40,892 bases of DNA from Deltaproteobacteria bacterium HGW-Deltaproteobacteria-4 (GCA_002841765.1 PHAV01000022.1:1-40892), one strand, 5' to 3'. Shown: positions 13,157 to 21,519, counted from the stretch's first letter. Notes: generated by a model not told the origin, from the sequence alone. Made by a program: numbers and translations.

Positions 13157-16147
13157 ATGCCCCCCCATGGTATTGAGGAAAAAACCGAGCGTCCCACGAC
13201 TCCCGCGAAAACGATCCATATCAACCGGACAACAAACCGCCGCTGGTTGCGGGCAGAGATGAATCCGTATTTTTTCACCGCCATTGCAGATGAACCGGAA
13301 GCCTTGGCCCTGCTTGAACGGGAACTCGACACCCTGCGCTTCAATCGTCACATCGTCCTGGCTGACCGGGAGAAGTCGTTGATCCTTGCCACCCTCAACA
13401 GTCCGGGATCTCTTTACAAGACGTTGCAGCGCTTCCCCGAAAGAGAGATCTCTTATGCCATGTTTGCCCACTCGACCAGTCCGGTGATCGGGACGGAGCA
13501 CACGCTTGAGATTCAGCGCTTTGAGTTTGACCGCAAAAGCAATGAAGAGGTGAATGCGGCCAAAGAGGTGTTAATTCCGGAGCCTTTGCGGAAGAAAATC
13601 TTCACGGCTGTGCGCAAAAACTACCCCACTTTCAAGTTAAATGCTCTCGACCGCCTGCTGCACATCCTCTGGATCAACAACGAAGGCTACCTGCGCAATG
13701 CCTCGCCGCTGCGTATCGCCCAGGTCCTGAATGTCTTTCACATGGGGAACAGGAACAACGGTCTGTATCTCGATGTGGAGCCGAATCATGATTGCAGCGA
13801 ATCGCGGGTGCACTTTGCCGTCGGCAATCCGCCGCAGCGCGATTTTCTCCTCCAGGTCATGGAGGTCTTCAACCGTCTCGATCTCGGGATCAATCGCGCT
13901 TACTGCCTGACGATCAGCAACGGCATCCACCCATACTTTCTGGCAACCTTCCATGTCCTACGCCGCGACGGCAACCTCCTCTGCCGCGGTGACGAGATCT
14001 TTAACCGCCTGCAGCAGGAACTGGCCAATGCCCAGCTCCTCTCCACCAAGAGTCTCCTTTACAACAATTTTGTCCGTACCGGCACAATAAGAGGCGAAGA
14101 CGCCACTTTGATCAATGCTTTCATTGCTTTTTGTCACACCAATCTCGCCCACAGCCGCCCCGACCACTTCAAGCTTCCCGAGGTGCGGGATGCTTTTCTC
14201 TCCCACCCTCAGATCTCCCTGCAATTAACGGCCCTCTTTCGCCAACGCCTCGCACCGGACATCGAGGAACGCGACAGCGGCTACCAAATGCTCATGACGG
14301 CGGCGATCGCCACGATCACCGAGTTTAATACCGGTCACCGCCATCTTGACGAAATCCGCCGGACGATCTTTCACTGTGCCCTCTCCTTTATCCGCCACAC
14401 GCTCAAAACCAACTTCTTTATCCTCGAAAAGCAGGCCCTCGCCTTCCGCCTCGACCCGGCTTATCTCCTGGAACTCCCCGTCGAGGCCGTTGCCGATCTG
14501 CCCAAGGCCACTCCTTTCCGCATTACCTTCTTCTTCAACCGCTTCGGCTTCGGCTACCATATCGGCTTTTCCGACATCGCCCGGGGCGGCTGGAGAACGG
14601 TGATCGCCCGCAGCAAAGACGACTATGTTGCCAACGCCGAGACCCTCTTTCGCGAAAATTTCGTCCTGGCGCACACCCAGCATCTCAAGAACAAGGATAT
14701 CTACGAAGGGGGCTCGAAGCTTGTCACCCTCCTCAACGCAGCCGATCTCACCGCCAGAGAACGGGTCATGGAGACTTGGCGCCTCTACAAATTGCAGTAC
14801 GGCATCACCAACGCCTTTCTCGATATCTTCGTCACCGAACAGGGGGTCGCCAAACACCCGGCGGTTGTCGACTATTATCGCCAGGAGGAAGCGATCGAGC
14901 TCGGCCCGGACGAAAACATGCACGACGAAATGATTGAGGCCATCGCCGACCTTTCCCGCCGCCGCGGCTACATCCTCGGCATCGGCATCATGTCGAGCAA
15001 AAAGATCGGCATCAACCACAAGGAGTATGGCGTCACCTCGACAGGAGTGGTGAAGTTTGCCGAAATCGCCATGCGCGAAGTCGGCATCGATATCGACCGC
15101 GACCCTTATGCCCTCAAAATCACCGGCGGCCCGAATGGCGACGTGGCCGGCAATGCCCTGCGCCTTCTTCTTGAACGCTCACCGCGGGTCGCCATCCGCC
15201 TCATCCTTGATGGCACGGCCGCCCTCTTCGACCCCAGCGGCGCCAACCATGCGGAGCTGAAGCGCATCATCCTGCAACACGATCTCGACGCCTTCGACCC
15301 GCAACGCCTCCACCCTGGCGGCTTCCTCCTCCTCCGCTCCGGAATTCGCCGCGACGGTTTACAAAACCTTTATTGCAAAATGGTGATGACCAGCGCCGGC
15401 CTCGTCGAAGAGTGGATCCCCATCGACCAATTCGCCCGGACCTATACTGATCTGGTCTTTACCGTTGCCGCCGACCTCTTCATTCCCGCGGGCGGCCGCC
15501 CGGAAACGATCGACAAGGAGAACTGTGAAAAGTTTTTCCTGGCCGACGGCACTCCCTCTGCCCAGGTTATTGTCGAGGGGGCCAACTCCTTCCTGACCCC
15601 GGAAGCGCGGGTGCAGCTGCAACGGCGCGGCATCCTCATCATGCGGGACGCCTCGGCCAATAAATGCGGGGTGATTTCCTCCTCCTACGAAGTCATAGCC
15701 AATCTCCTTCTCTCCAACGAAGAGTTTCTCGAGCATAAGGAGACGTATGTCAGCGACGTCCTTGCCATCCTGGAAAAACGCGCCCAAGACGAAGCGGAAC
15801 TGATTCTCCGTCGACGCCGCACCGAGTCGACCCTGTTGTGTACAGAGATCTCTGACGCCCTGAGCACCGAGATCAATGCCAACTATGCCCGCCTCTTTCG
15901 CTTCTTTCAGAGCCGACCGGAGCTATGCAAGCAGACTCTTTATCGTCGGACAATCCTGGCGCACCTCCCGGCGCTGATCCGCAACGATCCCAGATTGCGT
16001 CAGCGAATTATCCGCCTCCCCGAAAAGTACCGCTTCGCCATCCTTGCCGCGGAAATCGGTTCATCGCTGGTTTATCAGGGGGAGAGCGAGACAGACTTTG
16101 CGGACATGATTCGCACGCATCTGACCCGGAAATTTGCCCACGGTTAA
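13157..16147 (+). CDS. large NAD-type glutamate dehydrogenase
   Basis: Expected to interconvert glutamate and 2-oxoglutarate plus ammonia using NAD. The 996 residues divide into an N-terminal regulatory half without simple motifs and a C-terminal half with the Glu/Leu/Phe/Val dehydrogenase core. From about residue 470 come ARGGWRT, the substrate-binding stretch with conserved Lys residues (KNKDIYEGGSKLV), then the Rossmann region (KITGGPNGDVAGNALRLLL, VEGANSFLTPEA). Length fits the roughly 115-kDa class rather than the 180-kDa class or the 450-residue hexameric enzyme. GGAGG sits 6 bases before the ATG. It stands alone between the inverted repeats and a terminator, so is probably regulated independently. 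A catabolic role in amino-acid oxidation is an inference. Confidence 0.88.
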   Translation: MPPHGIEEKTERPTTPAKTIHINRTTNRRWLRAEMNPYFFTAIADEPEALALLERELDTLRFNRHIVLADREKSLILATLNSPGSLYKTLQRFPEREISYAMFAHSTSPVIGTEHTLEIQRFEFDRKSNEEVNAAKEVLIPEPLRKKIFTAVRKNYPTFKLNALDRLLHILWINNEGYLRNASPLRIAQVLNVFHMGNRNNGLYLDVEPNHDCSESRVHFAVGNPPQRDFLLQVMEVFNRLDLGINRAYCLTISNGIHPYFLATFHVLRRDGNLLCRGDEIFNRLQQELANAQLLSTKSLLYNNFVRTGTIRGEDATLINAFIAFCHTNLAHSRPDHFKLPEVRDAFLSHPQISLQLTALFRQRLAPDIEERDSGYQMLMTAAIATITEFNTGHRHLDEIRRTIFHCALSFIRHTLKTNFFILEKQALAFRLDPAYLLELPVEAVADLPKATPFRITFFFNRFGFGYHIGFSDIARGGWRTVIARSKDDYVANAETLFRENFVLAHTQHLKNKDIYEGGSKLVTLLNAADLTARERVMETWRLYKLQYGITNAFLDIFVTEQGVAKHPAVVDYYRQEEAIELGPDENMHDEMIEAIADLSRRRGYILGIGIMSSKKIGINHKEYGVTSTGVVKFAEIAMREVGIDIDRDPYALKITGGPNGDVAGNALRLLLERSPRVAIRLILDGTAALFDPSGANHAELKRIILQHDLDAFDPQRLHPGGFLLLRSGIRRDGLQNLYCKMVMTSAGLVEEWIPIDQFARTYTDLVFTVAADLFIPAGGRPETIDKENCEKFFLADGTPSAQVIVEGANSFLTPEARVQLQRRGILIMRDASANKCGVISSSYEVIANLLLSNEEFLEHKETYVSDVLAILEKRAQDEAELILRRRRTESTLLCTEISDALSTEINANYARLFRFFQSRPELCKQTLYRRTILAHLPALIRNDPRLRQRIIRLPEKYRFAILAAEIGSSLVYQGESETDFADMIRTHLTRKFAHG

Positions 16148-16171
16148 CATGCACAGGGAAGTTGCTGAACA

Positions 16172-16212
16172 AAAAACGGTCGGGGACGCGCATCGCCGAC
16201 CTGACCGTTTTT
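16172..16212. terminator. bidirectional terminator between converging genes
   Basis: AAAAACGGTC (16172-16181) pairs with GACCGTTTTT (16203-16212), with an inner GTCGG/CCGAC pairing possible. A and T tracts on the outside allow it to stop both the GDH gene (plus) and the HTH gene (minus). Confidence 0.85.
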
Positions 16213-16234
16213 AACTCCTGCTTGCTACCGCTGC

Positions 16235-17212
16235 TTACTGCACTGGCAACTCTTTGCGAGCACTCTTTTCCGCGACAAAGCGCCGCTTGACCGGGTCGAA
16301 ACGGTAATGTCCGGCATCCCAGATGCTCTCCAACTCTTGCCATTCGAGATGAACCCCTTCCAATTCCTCAAAGGCCAGTGACGCTTCCAGCATCTCGGCG
16401 TCATCAATAGTATTGTCACCGTCAAGATCAGACCAATTGTAAGGGCCGACCGTCATCTCTGTCTCGCCGACGGAAGCAATCGCCTGGTTCTTTTCGTCGA
16501 TATTTGTGATGATCTCACCACGAAAACGGGCAATCATTCCCATCGGGGAACGAGCATCTACACGAACCAGGTAAACGATCAACGAGCTTTTCTCCCCTTG
16601 TTTGACAATCCAGCGAGCGATGCCGTCTTGATTGTCGATACTTGAAGCCGGCGGTGAGGTCTCGATAACTTCCCAACCAGGAGGAAAGTGCTCTCGAATG
16701 ATATAGCGCTTTGTGGCATCGTCGACATTCAGATGTAGGCGCACCGGGATGACCATCCCCGGAGCGGCATACCGGGGGAGGGTTCTAGAAATGGCGATAT
16801 CGGGGGAATCATCGTGAAGGTTTGATGTCGGAGGTCGTAACCAAAGATAGAAAAGCAAACCGGCAACGAGGAGGAGTGCTACAATTCCGGGGAAAAGCAG
16901 GGCATGCAGGCTTGGAATGGTTCTTTCCGGCACAGCAGATACCACCGAGGCGAGATTATCGCCCTCCTCTATGCTCTCCAGTGCACAGACATCGTCTTTA
17001 ACCAGAAGATGCGCCGGAGACTCCAGTGCTTCGGCAAGTTTGAAAAGATTTTCCCGTCGGACCGTCGGATAACGATTATTCTCCCAGCGCGAAATCGTAT
17101 CGGTGGTGACCCCGACGACTTTTGCAACATAAAGCTGGGTCAGACGCTGCTCTTCGCGAATCCGGCGAACAGCAACACCATCGAGGCAGACTGTCGGGGG
17201 GAAGTTACGCAT
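16235..17212 (-). CDS. membrane-spanning HTH (Xre-type) protein with an EF-hand
   Basis: 325 residues in a one-component sensor layout. Residues 12-70 are an Xre/HTH_3 DNA-binding domain (LTQLYVAKVVGVTTDTISRW). A single transmembrane helix spans about 104-125. The rest should be outside the cytoplasm: a beta-rich region (about 135-255) and a canonical EF-hand loop D262-x-D264-G-D266-x-T-I-D270-x-x-E273. The HTH and EF-hand are seen; membrane topology and calcium binding are inferred. The ATG at 17210-17212 has GGAGA 8 bases upstream; a TTG two codons earlier is less likely. It is divergent from the cytochrome c7 gene, with palindromes between, so it may regulate that gene or itself. I know no named homologue. 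Confidence 0.8.
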   Translation of the reverse strand: MRNFPPTVCLDGVAVRRIREEQRLTQLYVAKVVGVTTDTISRWENNRYPTVRRENLFKLAEALESPAHLLVKDDVCALESIEEGDNLASVVSAVPERTIPSLHALLFPGIVALLLVAGLLFYLWLRPPTSNLHDDSPDIAISRTLPRYAAPGMVIPVRLHLNVDDATKRYIIREHFPPGWEVIETSPPASSIDNQDGIARWIVKQGEKSSLIVYLVRVDARSPMGMIARFRGEIITNIDEKNQAIASVGETEMTVGPYNWSDLDGDNTIDDAEMLEASLAFEELEGVHLEWQELESIWDAGHYRFDPVKRRFVAEKSARKELPVQ

Positions 17213-17345
17213 AAACAAAGTCTCCGATCTTCACTTGTAGAAGTCTAGCAAAACCACTTAAAGAGTGCAATCAATTCGCTTTATATCGACATTCAGAATG
17301 ATAATAACCAGACATAGTGAGATATAACTATCTGAAAGGACATAA

Positions 17346-17382
17346 ATGTCGATCGACATCAGTTGATATTTCTGCTGATGTC
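17346..17382. promoter_or_regulatory. palindromes in the divergent HTH/c7 region (possible operator)
   Basis: ATGTCGATCGACAT (17346-17359) is a perfect 14-base palindrome. GACATCAG (17355-17362) is repeated inverted as CTGATGTC (17375-17382). A related CGACATTCAG occurs at 17287-17296. Repeated half-sites suggest a dimeric regulator; the divergent HTH protein is the obvious candidate, but this is untested. Confidence 0.5.
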
Positions 17383-17403
17383 TGATGCAAAATCCCAACT
17401 TTC

Positions 17404-17412
17404 TGCTATATT
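17404..17412 (+). promoter_or_regulatory. possible extended -10 promoter of the cytochrome gene
   Basis: TGCTATATT (TG at 17404-17405, TATATT at 17407-17412) without a recognisable -35. The palindromes end about 25 bases upstream, where an activator could compensate. Confidence 0.4.
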
Positions 17413-17466
17413 TTTACCAACGGCGGACATTCCGCCAAAACTTCATCAACAGACAGGAGAAACACC

Positions 17467-17742
17467 ATGAAAAACCTTGTTATTGCCGCCATGCTCGTTG
17501 TCTTCGCCAGCAGCGCCACCCTTGCCGCCGACACCGTCGTGCTCAAAGCAAAAAATGGCGATGTCACCTTCAACCACAAAGCTCATTCAGACAATCTGAA
17601 AGATTGCACGATCTGCCACGGCGCCGCCAAACCGGGGAAAATTGAACTCGATAAAGAAAAAGGTCATGCCCTTTGCAAAGATTGCCATACCAAGAGCGCC
17701 CAAGGCCCGACCAAATGTGGCGATTGCCACAAAAAAGGATAA
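17467..17742 (+). CDS. periplasmic triheme cytochrome c7, PpcA family
   Basis: Small periplasmic electron carrier between inner-membrane and outer-membrane cytochromes in metal-reducing Desulfuromonadales. The 91-residue precursor has a signal peptide ending ATLA (cleavage probably after A20), then a mature chain that begins like PpcA (ADTVVLKAKNGDVTF). Three CxxCH heme sites are at C47-H51, C70-H74 and C84-H88, and H37, H40 and H67 are candidate distal ligands, giving three bis-His hemes. Mature length of about 71 fits c7. ACAGGAG precedes the ATG. It is monocistronic with a terminator after it. Which Ppc paralogue it matches cannot be decided here. Confidence 0.95.
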   Translation: MKNLVIAAMLVVFASSATLAADTVVLKAKNGDVTFNHKAHSDNLKDCTICHGAAKPGKIELDKEKGHALCKDCHTKSAQGPTKCGDCHKKG

Positions 17743-17765
17743 CTGTTTCCAGACTAATCTGAGAA

Positions 17766-17801
17766 AAAAAGGAGACCCTGTCAATGCGGGGTCTCCTTTT
17801 T
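17766..17801 (+). terminator. terminator of the cytochrome c7 gene
   Basis: AAAAAGGAGACCC (17766-17778) pairs with GGGTCTCCTTTTT (17789-17801), a 13-bp stem ending in a T-run, 24 bases after the stop codon. Confidence 0.9.
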
Positions 17802-17813
17802 CATCTTATGAAC

Positions 17814-17841
17814 TTGACATTCTCTTCCATGGAGCTAGAAT
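17814..17841 (+). promoter_or_regulatory. sigma-70 promoter of tpx
   Basis: TTGACA (17814-17819), a 16-base spacer, TAGAAT (17836-17841). It is 38 bases upstream of the tpx start codon. Confidence 0.75.
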
Positions 17842-17878
17842 GATGACAAATTAACTTAGCAATATCTCTGGAGGCATC

Positions 17879-18397
17879 ATGATTGAAGAGCGCTCTAACA
17901 TTGTTACCTTTAAAGGAAACCCCGCGACCCTGCTAGGACCTGATATCAAGATTGGCGACCCGGCCCCGGAATTCCGTGTCGTTGACAACGCCTTGCAAGC
18001 GGTGACACTGGCAAGCAATCTCGGCAGAGTACAACTCATCACGGTTGTCCCTTCAATCGACACCCCGGTCTGCGATACCATGACCCGAAAGTTCAACGAA
18101 AAGGCAGCACAGCTGCCAGAGAGCGTTGTCATCCTTACTGTCAGTGTCGACCTCCCCTTTGCTCAGAAACGTTGGTGCGGTAATGCCGGCGTCGACAAAA
18201 TCAAGACTGTTTCGGATTATCAGGATCGCTCCTTTGGCCTGAACTACGGGCTCCTACTCAAGGAACTTAAGCTCTTGGCCCGAGCTGTTTATGTCATCGA
18301 CAAAGACGGGAAGGTGGCATATCGGGAGATTGTCAAAGAGGTAACCGCTGAACCTGATTACGACGCCGCACTCGCTGCTGCAATCAAGCTCGCCTGA
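17879..18397 (+). CDS. tpx: thiol peroxidase (Tpx-type peroxiredoxin)
   Basis: Reduces hydrogen and alkyl peroxides with thioredoxin-supplied electrons. The 172 residues have the atypical 2-Cys Tpx pattern: peroxidatic C65 in SIDTPVC65DTMT and resolving C100 in KRWC100G. Length is typical (about 165-175). CTGGAGG is upstream of the ATG. The gene has its own promoter and a terminator shared with the converging rpsU. Confidence 0.95.
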   Translation: MIEERSNIVTFKGNPATLLGPDIKIGDPAPEFRVVDNALQAVTLASNLGRVQLITVVPSIDTPVCDTMTRKFNEKAAQLPESVVILTVSVDLPFAQKRWCGNAGVDKIKTVSDYQDRSFGLNYGLLLKELKLLARAVYVIDKDGKVAYREIVKEVTAEPDYDAALAAAIKLA

Positions 18398-18410
18398 GAA
18401 CAAGACGAAA

Positions 18411-18459
18411 TAAACGCAAAAAGGGACTGACCTTGATGGTCAGTCCCTTTTTGCGTTTA
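18411..18459. terminator. bidirectional terminator of tpx and rpsU
   Basis: A 22-bp perfect stem (18411-18432 with 18438-18459) with a five-base loop. The outer A-run and T-run serve both strands. It lies between the stops of the two converging genes. Confidence 0.95.
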
Positions 18460-18473
18460 CAGGTAGATTCTTA

Positions 18474-18668
18474 TTATTCTGGACGCATCAAGCGTTGTTT
18501 CTTGCGAAGACGACGCTGTGCTTCCTTCTCCTTGCGCTTGCGTTTAACGCTCGGTTTTTCGTAAAATTTACGCTGTTTCATTTCACGAAAGAGCCCTTCC
18601 TGCTGAAGCTTACGCTTGAGCACACGAATGGCTTTCTCAACGTTATTATCAATAACTTGGATTTCCAA
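18474..18668 (-). CDS. rpsU: 30S ribosomal protein S21
   Basis: Small, very basic ribosomal protein of the 30S subunit, needed in E. coli for initiation. The form starting at the TTG at 18666-18668 has 64 residues, beginning MEIQVIDNNVEKAI as in homologues, with a C-terminal Lys/Arg tail. AGGTGA lies 6 bases before this TTG; an in-frame TTG two codons earlier lies too close. It is alone, without the dnaG/rpoD neighbours of E. coli. Confidence 0.95.
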   Translation of the reverse strand: MEIQVIDNNVEKAIRVLKRKLQQEGLFREMKQRKFYEKPSVKRKRKEKEAQRRLRKKQRLMRPE

Positions 18669-18783
18669 GAACAATCACCTCACTTCCCTGCGATTTGCAA
18701 CCCTCATCGAATGAGAGCGAACGGAAAACTATCCTATATACCACAAAAAAGCAAGACGTAAATTCTTCGACGATACAATGAGA

Positions 18784-19917
18784 TCACTTTGAAACCGGAG
18801 GAAGAGTTGCTGTGTAAAGGACAACTGCAAGACCGCCATTCACCAGGCGCGCACGGGGATGGACTTCCAGGCCGGTCGCCGCAGCAAGATGTTCGTCCGG
18901 AGAGATAAAAGCAATCGTCCAACCTGGAAAGGCGCACTTAAATCCATCTCCCAGGCTCCGGTAAAGCGCGTGGAGATCTTCTCCCTGCTCCAAGCGGATG
19001 CCATAAGGAGGATTACACAAAACCAGTCCTGGCCCGGAACGCACCGGTAAAGACTGAAGTTCGGAAAGGCAGAGATCGATCATCTCAGCGATCCCGGCCT
19101 GTTGTACGTTCTGCGCAGCAACGGACAAGACGCAATAATCACTATCGGATGCAAAAATTGGTGCTGCCGGGGCAATGATATTACGATCGGCATCAGCAGT
19201 CAGCGCCTGCCAAAGCCCAGGACGATATCCTGGCCAGTGCATAAAAGCAAAGGGGCGATGGCGGCCCGGGGCTCTATGCGTGGCTATCAACCCCCCTTCC
19301 ACGGCGATGGTTCCGGAACCACACATGGGATCACATAAAGGAATCGAGCCGTCCCAGCCCAAAAGGAGCAAGGAGGCGGCGGCCAAAGTTTCGCGTAATG
19401 GTGCCGGCCCGGAGGCAGAACGGTAGCCACGTTTATGGAGAAGTTCTCCCGAACTGTCAAAGGAGATTGTACAACTGTCATCTTCGAAACGGATCAGAAT
19501 CAACTGCTTGAAACCGGCACTGCCATCGCGTGGCGAGCTACCGCCAAGAGCACGAGCGATGACCGCACTTACTGTCTCGACAATCCGGCCGGTGTGAATA
19601 AGCCGCGACCGGTGGGCGGTTGCACGAACCTCGATCAGCGTATCCGGGCGTAAAAAACTCCCCCAAGGGAGACGTAAGGCTTTGTGAAAAAGTTCGGGGA
19701 AATCGGTCGCCCTGAAATTGCCAAGACGAACCAGAATCCGAGTAGCGGTACGCAGATGCAGGTTCGCGGCATAAAGCTCGCGGAGCCCGCCACTGAACGC
19801 CACCCCTCCGAGGGACAGACTGACACCCTTTAAGCCTAAGGCAACGGCCTCAGCGCTACAGACTTCTTCCAGGCCAGGCGCGGTAATAACAAAAAAATCT
19901 GATTCTTTTTTCTTCAT
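18784..19917 (-). CDS. THUMP-domain class I RNA methyltransferase (RlmL N-half/YpsC-like)
   Basis: 377 residues matching the N-terminal half of RlmL and the YpsC family, which methylate guanine N2 in 23S rRNA. Residues about 45-155 form the THUMP domain. The methyltransferase core follows with CDPMCGSGTIAVE (SAM-binding) and the catalytic NPPYG motif near residue 305. The C-terminal RlmK-like second methyltransferase of E. coli RlmL is absent, as in many bacteria. The start ATG has GAGGTAAC immediately upstream. The gene is alone, 109 bases from rpsU on the same strand. The exact target base is inferred from the family. Confidence 0.88.
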   Translation of the reverse strand: MKKKESDFFVITAPGLEEVCSAEAVALGLKGVSLSLGGVAFSGGLRELYAANLHLRTATRILVRLGNFRATDFPELFHKALRLPWGSFLRPDTLIEVRATAHRSRLIHTGRIVETVSAVIARALGGSSPRDGSAGFKQLILIRFEDDSCTISFDSSGELLHKRGYRSASGPAPLRETLAAASLLLLGWDGSIPLCDPMCGSGTIAVEGGLIATHRAPGRHRPFAFMHWPGYRPGLWQALTADADRNIIAPAAPIFASDSDYCVLSVAAQNVQQAGIAEMIDLCLSELQSLPVRSGPGLVLCNPPYGIRLEQGEDLHALYRSLGDGFKCAFPGWTIAFISPDEHLAAATGLEVHPRARLVNGGLAVVLYTATLPPVSK

Positions 19918-19971
19918 GTTACCTCAAAAATTACAGCACGCAATGGAATAACGCGGCATTATAAAATCCTT

Positions 19972-20000
19972 TTGCCCGTATCTTTACATTCTGCTAGCAT
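19972..20000 (+). promoter_or_regulatory. possible sigma-70 promoter of the PilZ gene
   Basis: TTGCCC (19972-19977), 17 bases, TAGCAT (19995-20000). It is 20 bases before the ATG of the decayed N-terminal reading frame and 100 before the intact PilZ frame. Confidence 0.4.
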
Positions 20001-20020
20001 ATCACCATTCTTTTCAAGAG

Positions 20021-20100
20021 ATGATAATGAGCCCGAAGATATTGACAGCTGAAGAAGCTTAAGACTTATTTAGACCCTCCGAAGAAGAAATTCTCTCCCT
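20021..20100 (+). pseudogene. degraded N-terminal extension of the PilZ gene
   Basis: From the ATG at 20021 the frame reads MIMSPKILTAEEA, then TAA (20060-20062), then continues sensibly as DLFRPSEEEILSLC before losing phase with the PilZ frame near 20101-20106. The amino-acid character and the junction with RYNKYFQPEQ suggest that an original longer N-terminus was broken by one nonsense change and one single-base frameshift. Confidence 0.55.
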
Positions 20101-20805
20101 ATGCAACGATACAACAAATATTTTCAACCGGAGCAAAAAGTCCAGCTCCGCCTCATCAATCCCCTGATCGAATCGACGGAAATCCTCACCCTAACCTTTA
20201 CCAACCAGGGTCCAGATTATTTTGAGCTCGTCTTTCCCTATAAAAACCACAAAGATGAAGAATTCCCATTGACTCCAGGGATGAGAATGGAACTCATGAC
20301 CGAATCAATGGGCGTCGGTGTAAAAATGGCTGTTGATTTCATTGACTACGTGCGTGGCAGTGACATGATTCGCGTCAAAGGGGTTGGAGAACTCAAAGCG
20401 TTTCAAAGACGGACCCAACCCCGCATCGACATCGAGTGTGGAGTTCGCTTTACCCGTGGACAAGGGGCGCTCCGTTCCTTGCGTGAACATTGGCTGAAGA
20501 ATATCGAAATCATCAACCGGATCGACCTGAAGGACTTGCCCCCCTTCACTTTAAGCCAATTAAACCTGAGTACCACCGGTTTTCGTCTGGCAATCAAGCC
20601 CCCGGTTGAGCGCGCCGATCTTTTTCTCGTTCTCGTCCAGCTAACCCCCAGGACGAAACCCCTGTGTCTCCTTTGCGAAACAGTCTGGACGGGGCCCGTT
20701 CGCGATAAAGAAGGAAAAATTCCTTGTGGAATGCACTTTATCGGCATGACCGACTCCGATCGCAACACCTTAGAAGCACAGATAAAACGCATCCTTTCCT
20801 CCTAA
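20101..20805 (+). CDS. PilZ-domain c-di-GMP-binding protein
   Basis: 234 residues with a YcgR-like beta-barrel region in front and a PilZ domain behind. The two c-di-GMP motifs are intact: R104-T-Q-P-R108 (RxxxR) and N155-L-S157-T-T-G160 ([D/N]xSxxG). It should bind c-di-GMP and act on motility, surface or transcription targets. The start codon ATG (20101) lacks a good ribosome-binding site, and coding-like sequence runs upstream in another frame after a stop, so the gene probably lost its N-terminus and may be poorly translated or a recent pseudogene. It converges with aat, leaving 11 bases between stops. Confidence 0.8.
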   Translation: MQRYNKYFQPEQKVQLRLINPLIESTEILTLTFTNQGPDYFELVFPYKNHKDEEFPLTPGMRMELMTESMGVGVKMAVDFIDYVRGSDMIRVKGVGELKAFQRRTQPRIDIECGVRFTRGQGALRSLREHWLKNIEIINRIDLKDLPPFTLSQLNLSTTGFRLAIKPPVERADLFLVLVQLTPRTKPLCLLCETVWTGPVRDKEGKIPCGMHFIGMTDSDRNTLEAQIKRILSS

Positions 20806-20816
20806 ACCCCAGCTTG

Positions 20817-21515
20817 TTACATTCCAAGCACCTGATCAGGAAATGGACTGCTCAGGCTGTTGCTCAATTCAAAAGCATCCTTGAGTAGTGACTCAAAATC
20901 CTCACGCTCGAGGATCCTTCCGCCAAGGGAGAGGAGATGGGGGGTCGGTAACTGCATATCGATCATGACAAAATTACTATTAAAAAGCGTTTGGCACAGG
21001 AAATATAGAGCTATCTTAGAGGCATCGGTGCGGATATGAAACATCGATTCTCCAAAAAAAGAACGCCCGAGACTCACCCCGTAAAGTCCACCAACCAATT
21101 CCTGCCCTGCCCAAACTTCCACAGAGTGACAAAAACCGAGGGTAAAAAGTTCTTCGTAGGCGGCGACCATCTCTGTAGTAATCCAGGTCCCCGACATCCG
21201 GCGCTTGCCACTCGTGGCACAAGCGCGAATAACCGCGGCAAAGGACTGATCGACGCTGATGCGATATTGTCCGGTTCGCAAAGATTGACGCAGAGAGCGG
21301 GAGAGGTAAAACTCGCCGGGAAGGAGGACACAACGGGGCATCGGCGACCACCAAAGGATCGGTTCGCCGGCATTATACCAAGGGAAAATACCTTGAGAAT
21401 AAGCAAGAATGAGTCGTTGCGGCGAGAGATCGCCACCGATCGCCAGAAGACCATTTTCTTCGGCCAGTCGCGGCGGCGGAAAAAGAATTTCAGTGCCGAG
21501 ACGAAAGACCGGCAC
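20817..21515 (-). CDS. aat: leucyl/phenylalanyl-tRNA-protein transferase
   Basis: Adds Leu or Phe from charged tRNA to proteins with N-terminal Arg or Lys, making N-degrons. The 232 residues show the family signatures GIFPWYN, WWSPMPRCVL, SGTWIT, GFCHSVEVW, SFFGESMFH and MQLPTPHLLSLGG. The start is GTG (21513-21515), 4 bases after the clpA stop, with the ribosome-binding site inside clpA. This tight link to clpA, with clpS just upstream, puts the modifying enzyme, the recognin and the unfoldase in one operon. Confidence 0.95.
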   Translation of the reverse strand: MPVFRLGTEILFPPPRLAEENGLLAIGGDLSPQRLILAYSQGIFPWYNAGEPILWWSPMPRCVLLPGEFYLSRSLRQSLRTGQYRISVDQSFAAVIRACATSGKRRMSGTWITTEMVAAYEELFTLGFCHSVEVWAGQELVGGLYGVSLGRSFFGESMFHIRTDASKIALYFLCQTLFNSNFVMIDMQLPTPHLLSLGGRILEREDFESLLKDAFELSNSLSSPFPDQVLGM

Positions 21516-21519
21516 GGGA

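Noticed and set aside
14225-15019. A 264-codon minus-strand frame inside the GDH gene
   Set aside because: GC-rich codon bias of the GDH gene opens this frame; the composition is repetitive and matches no family.
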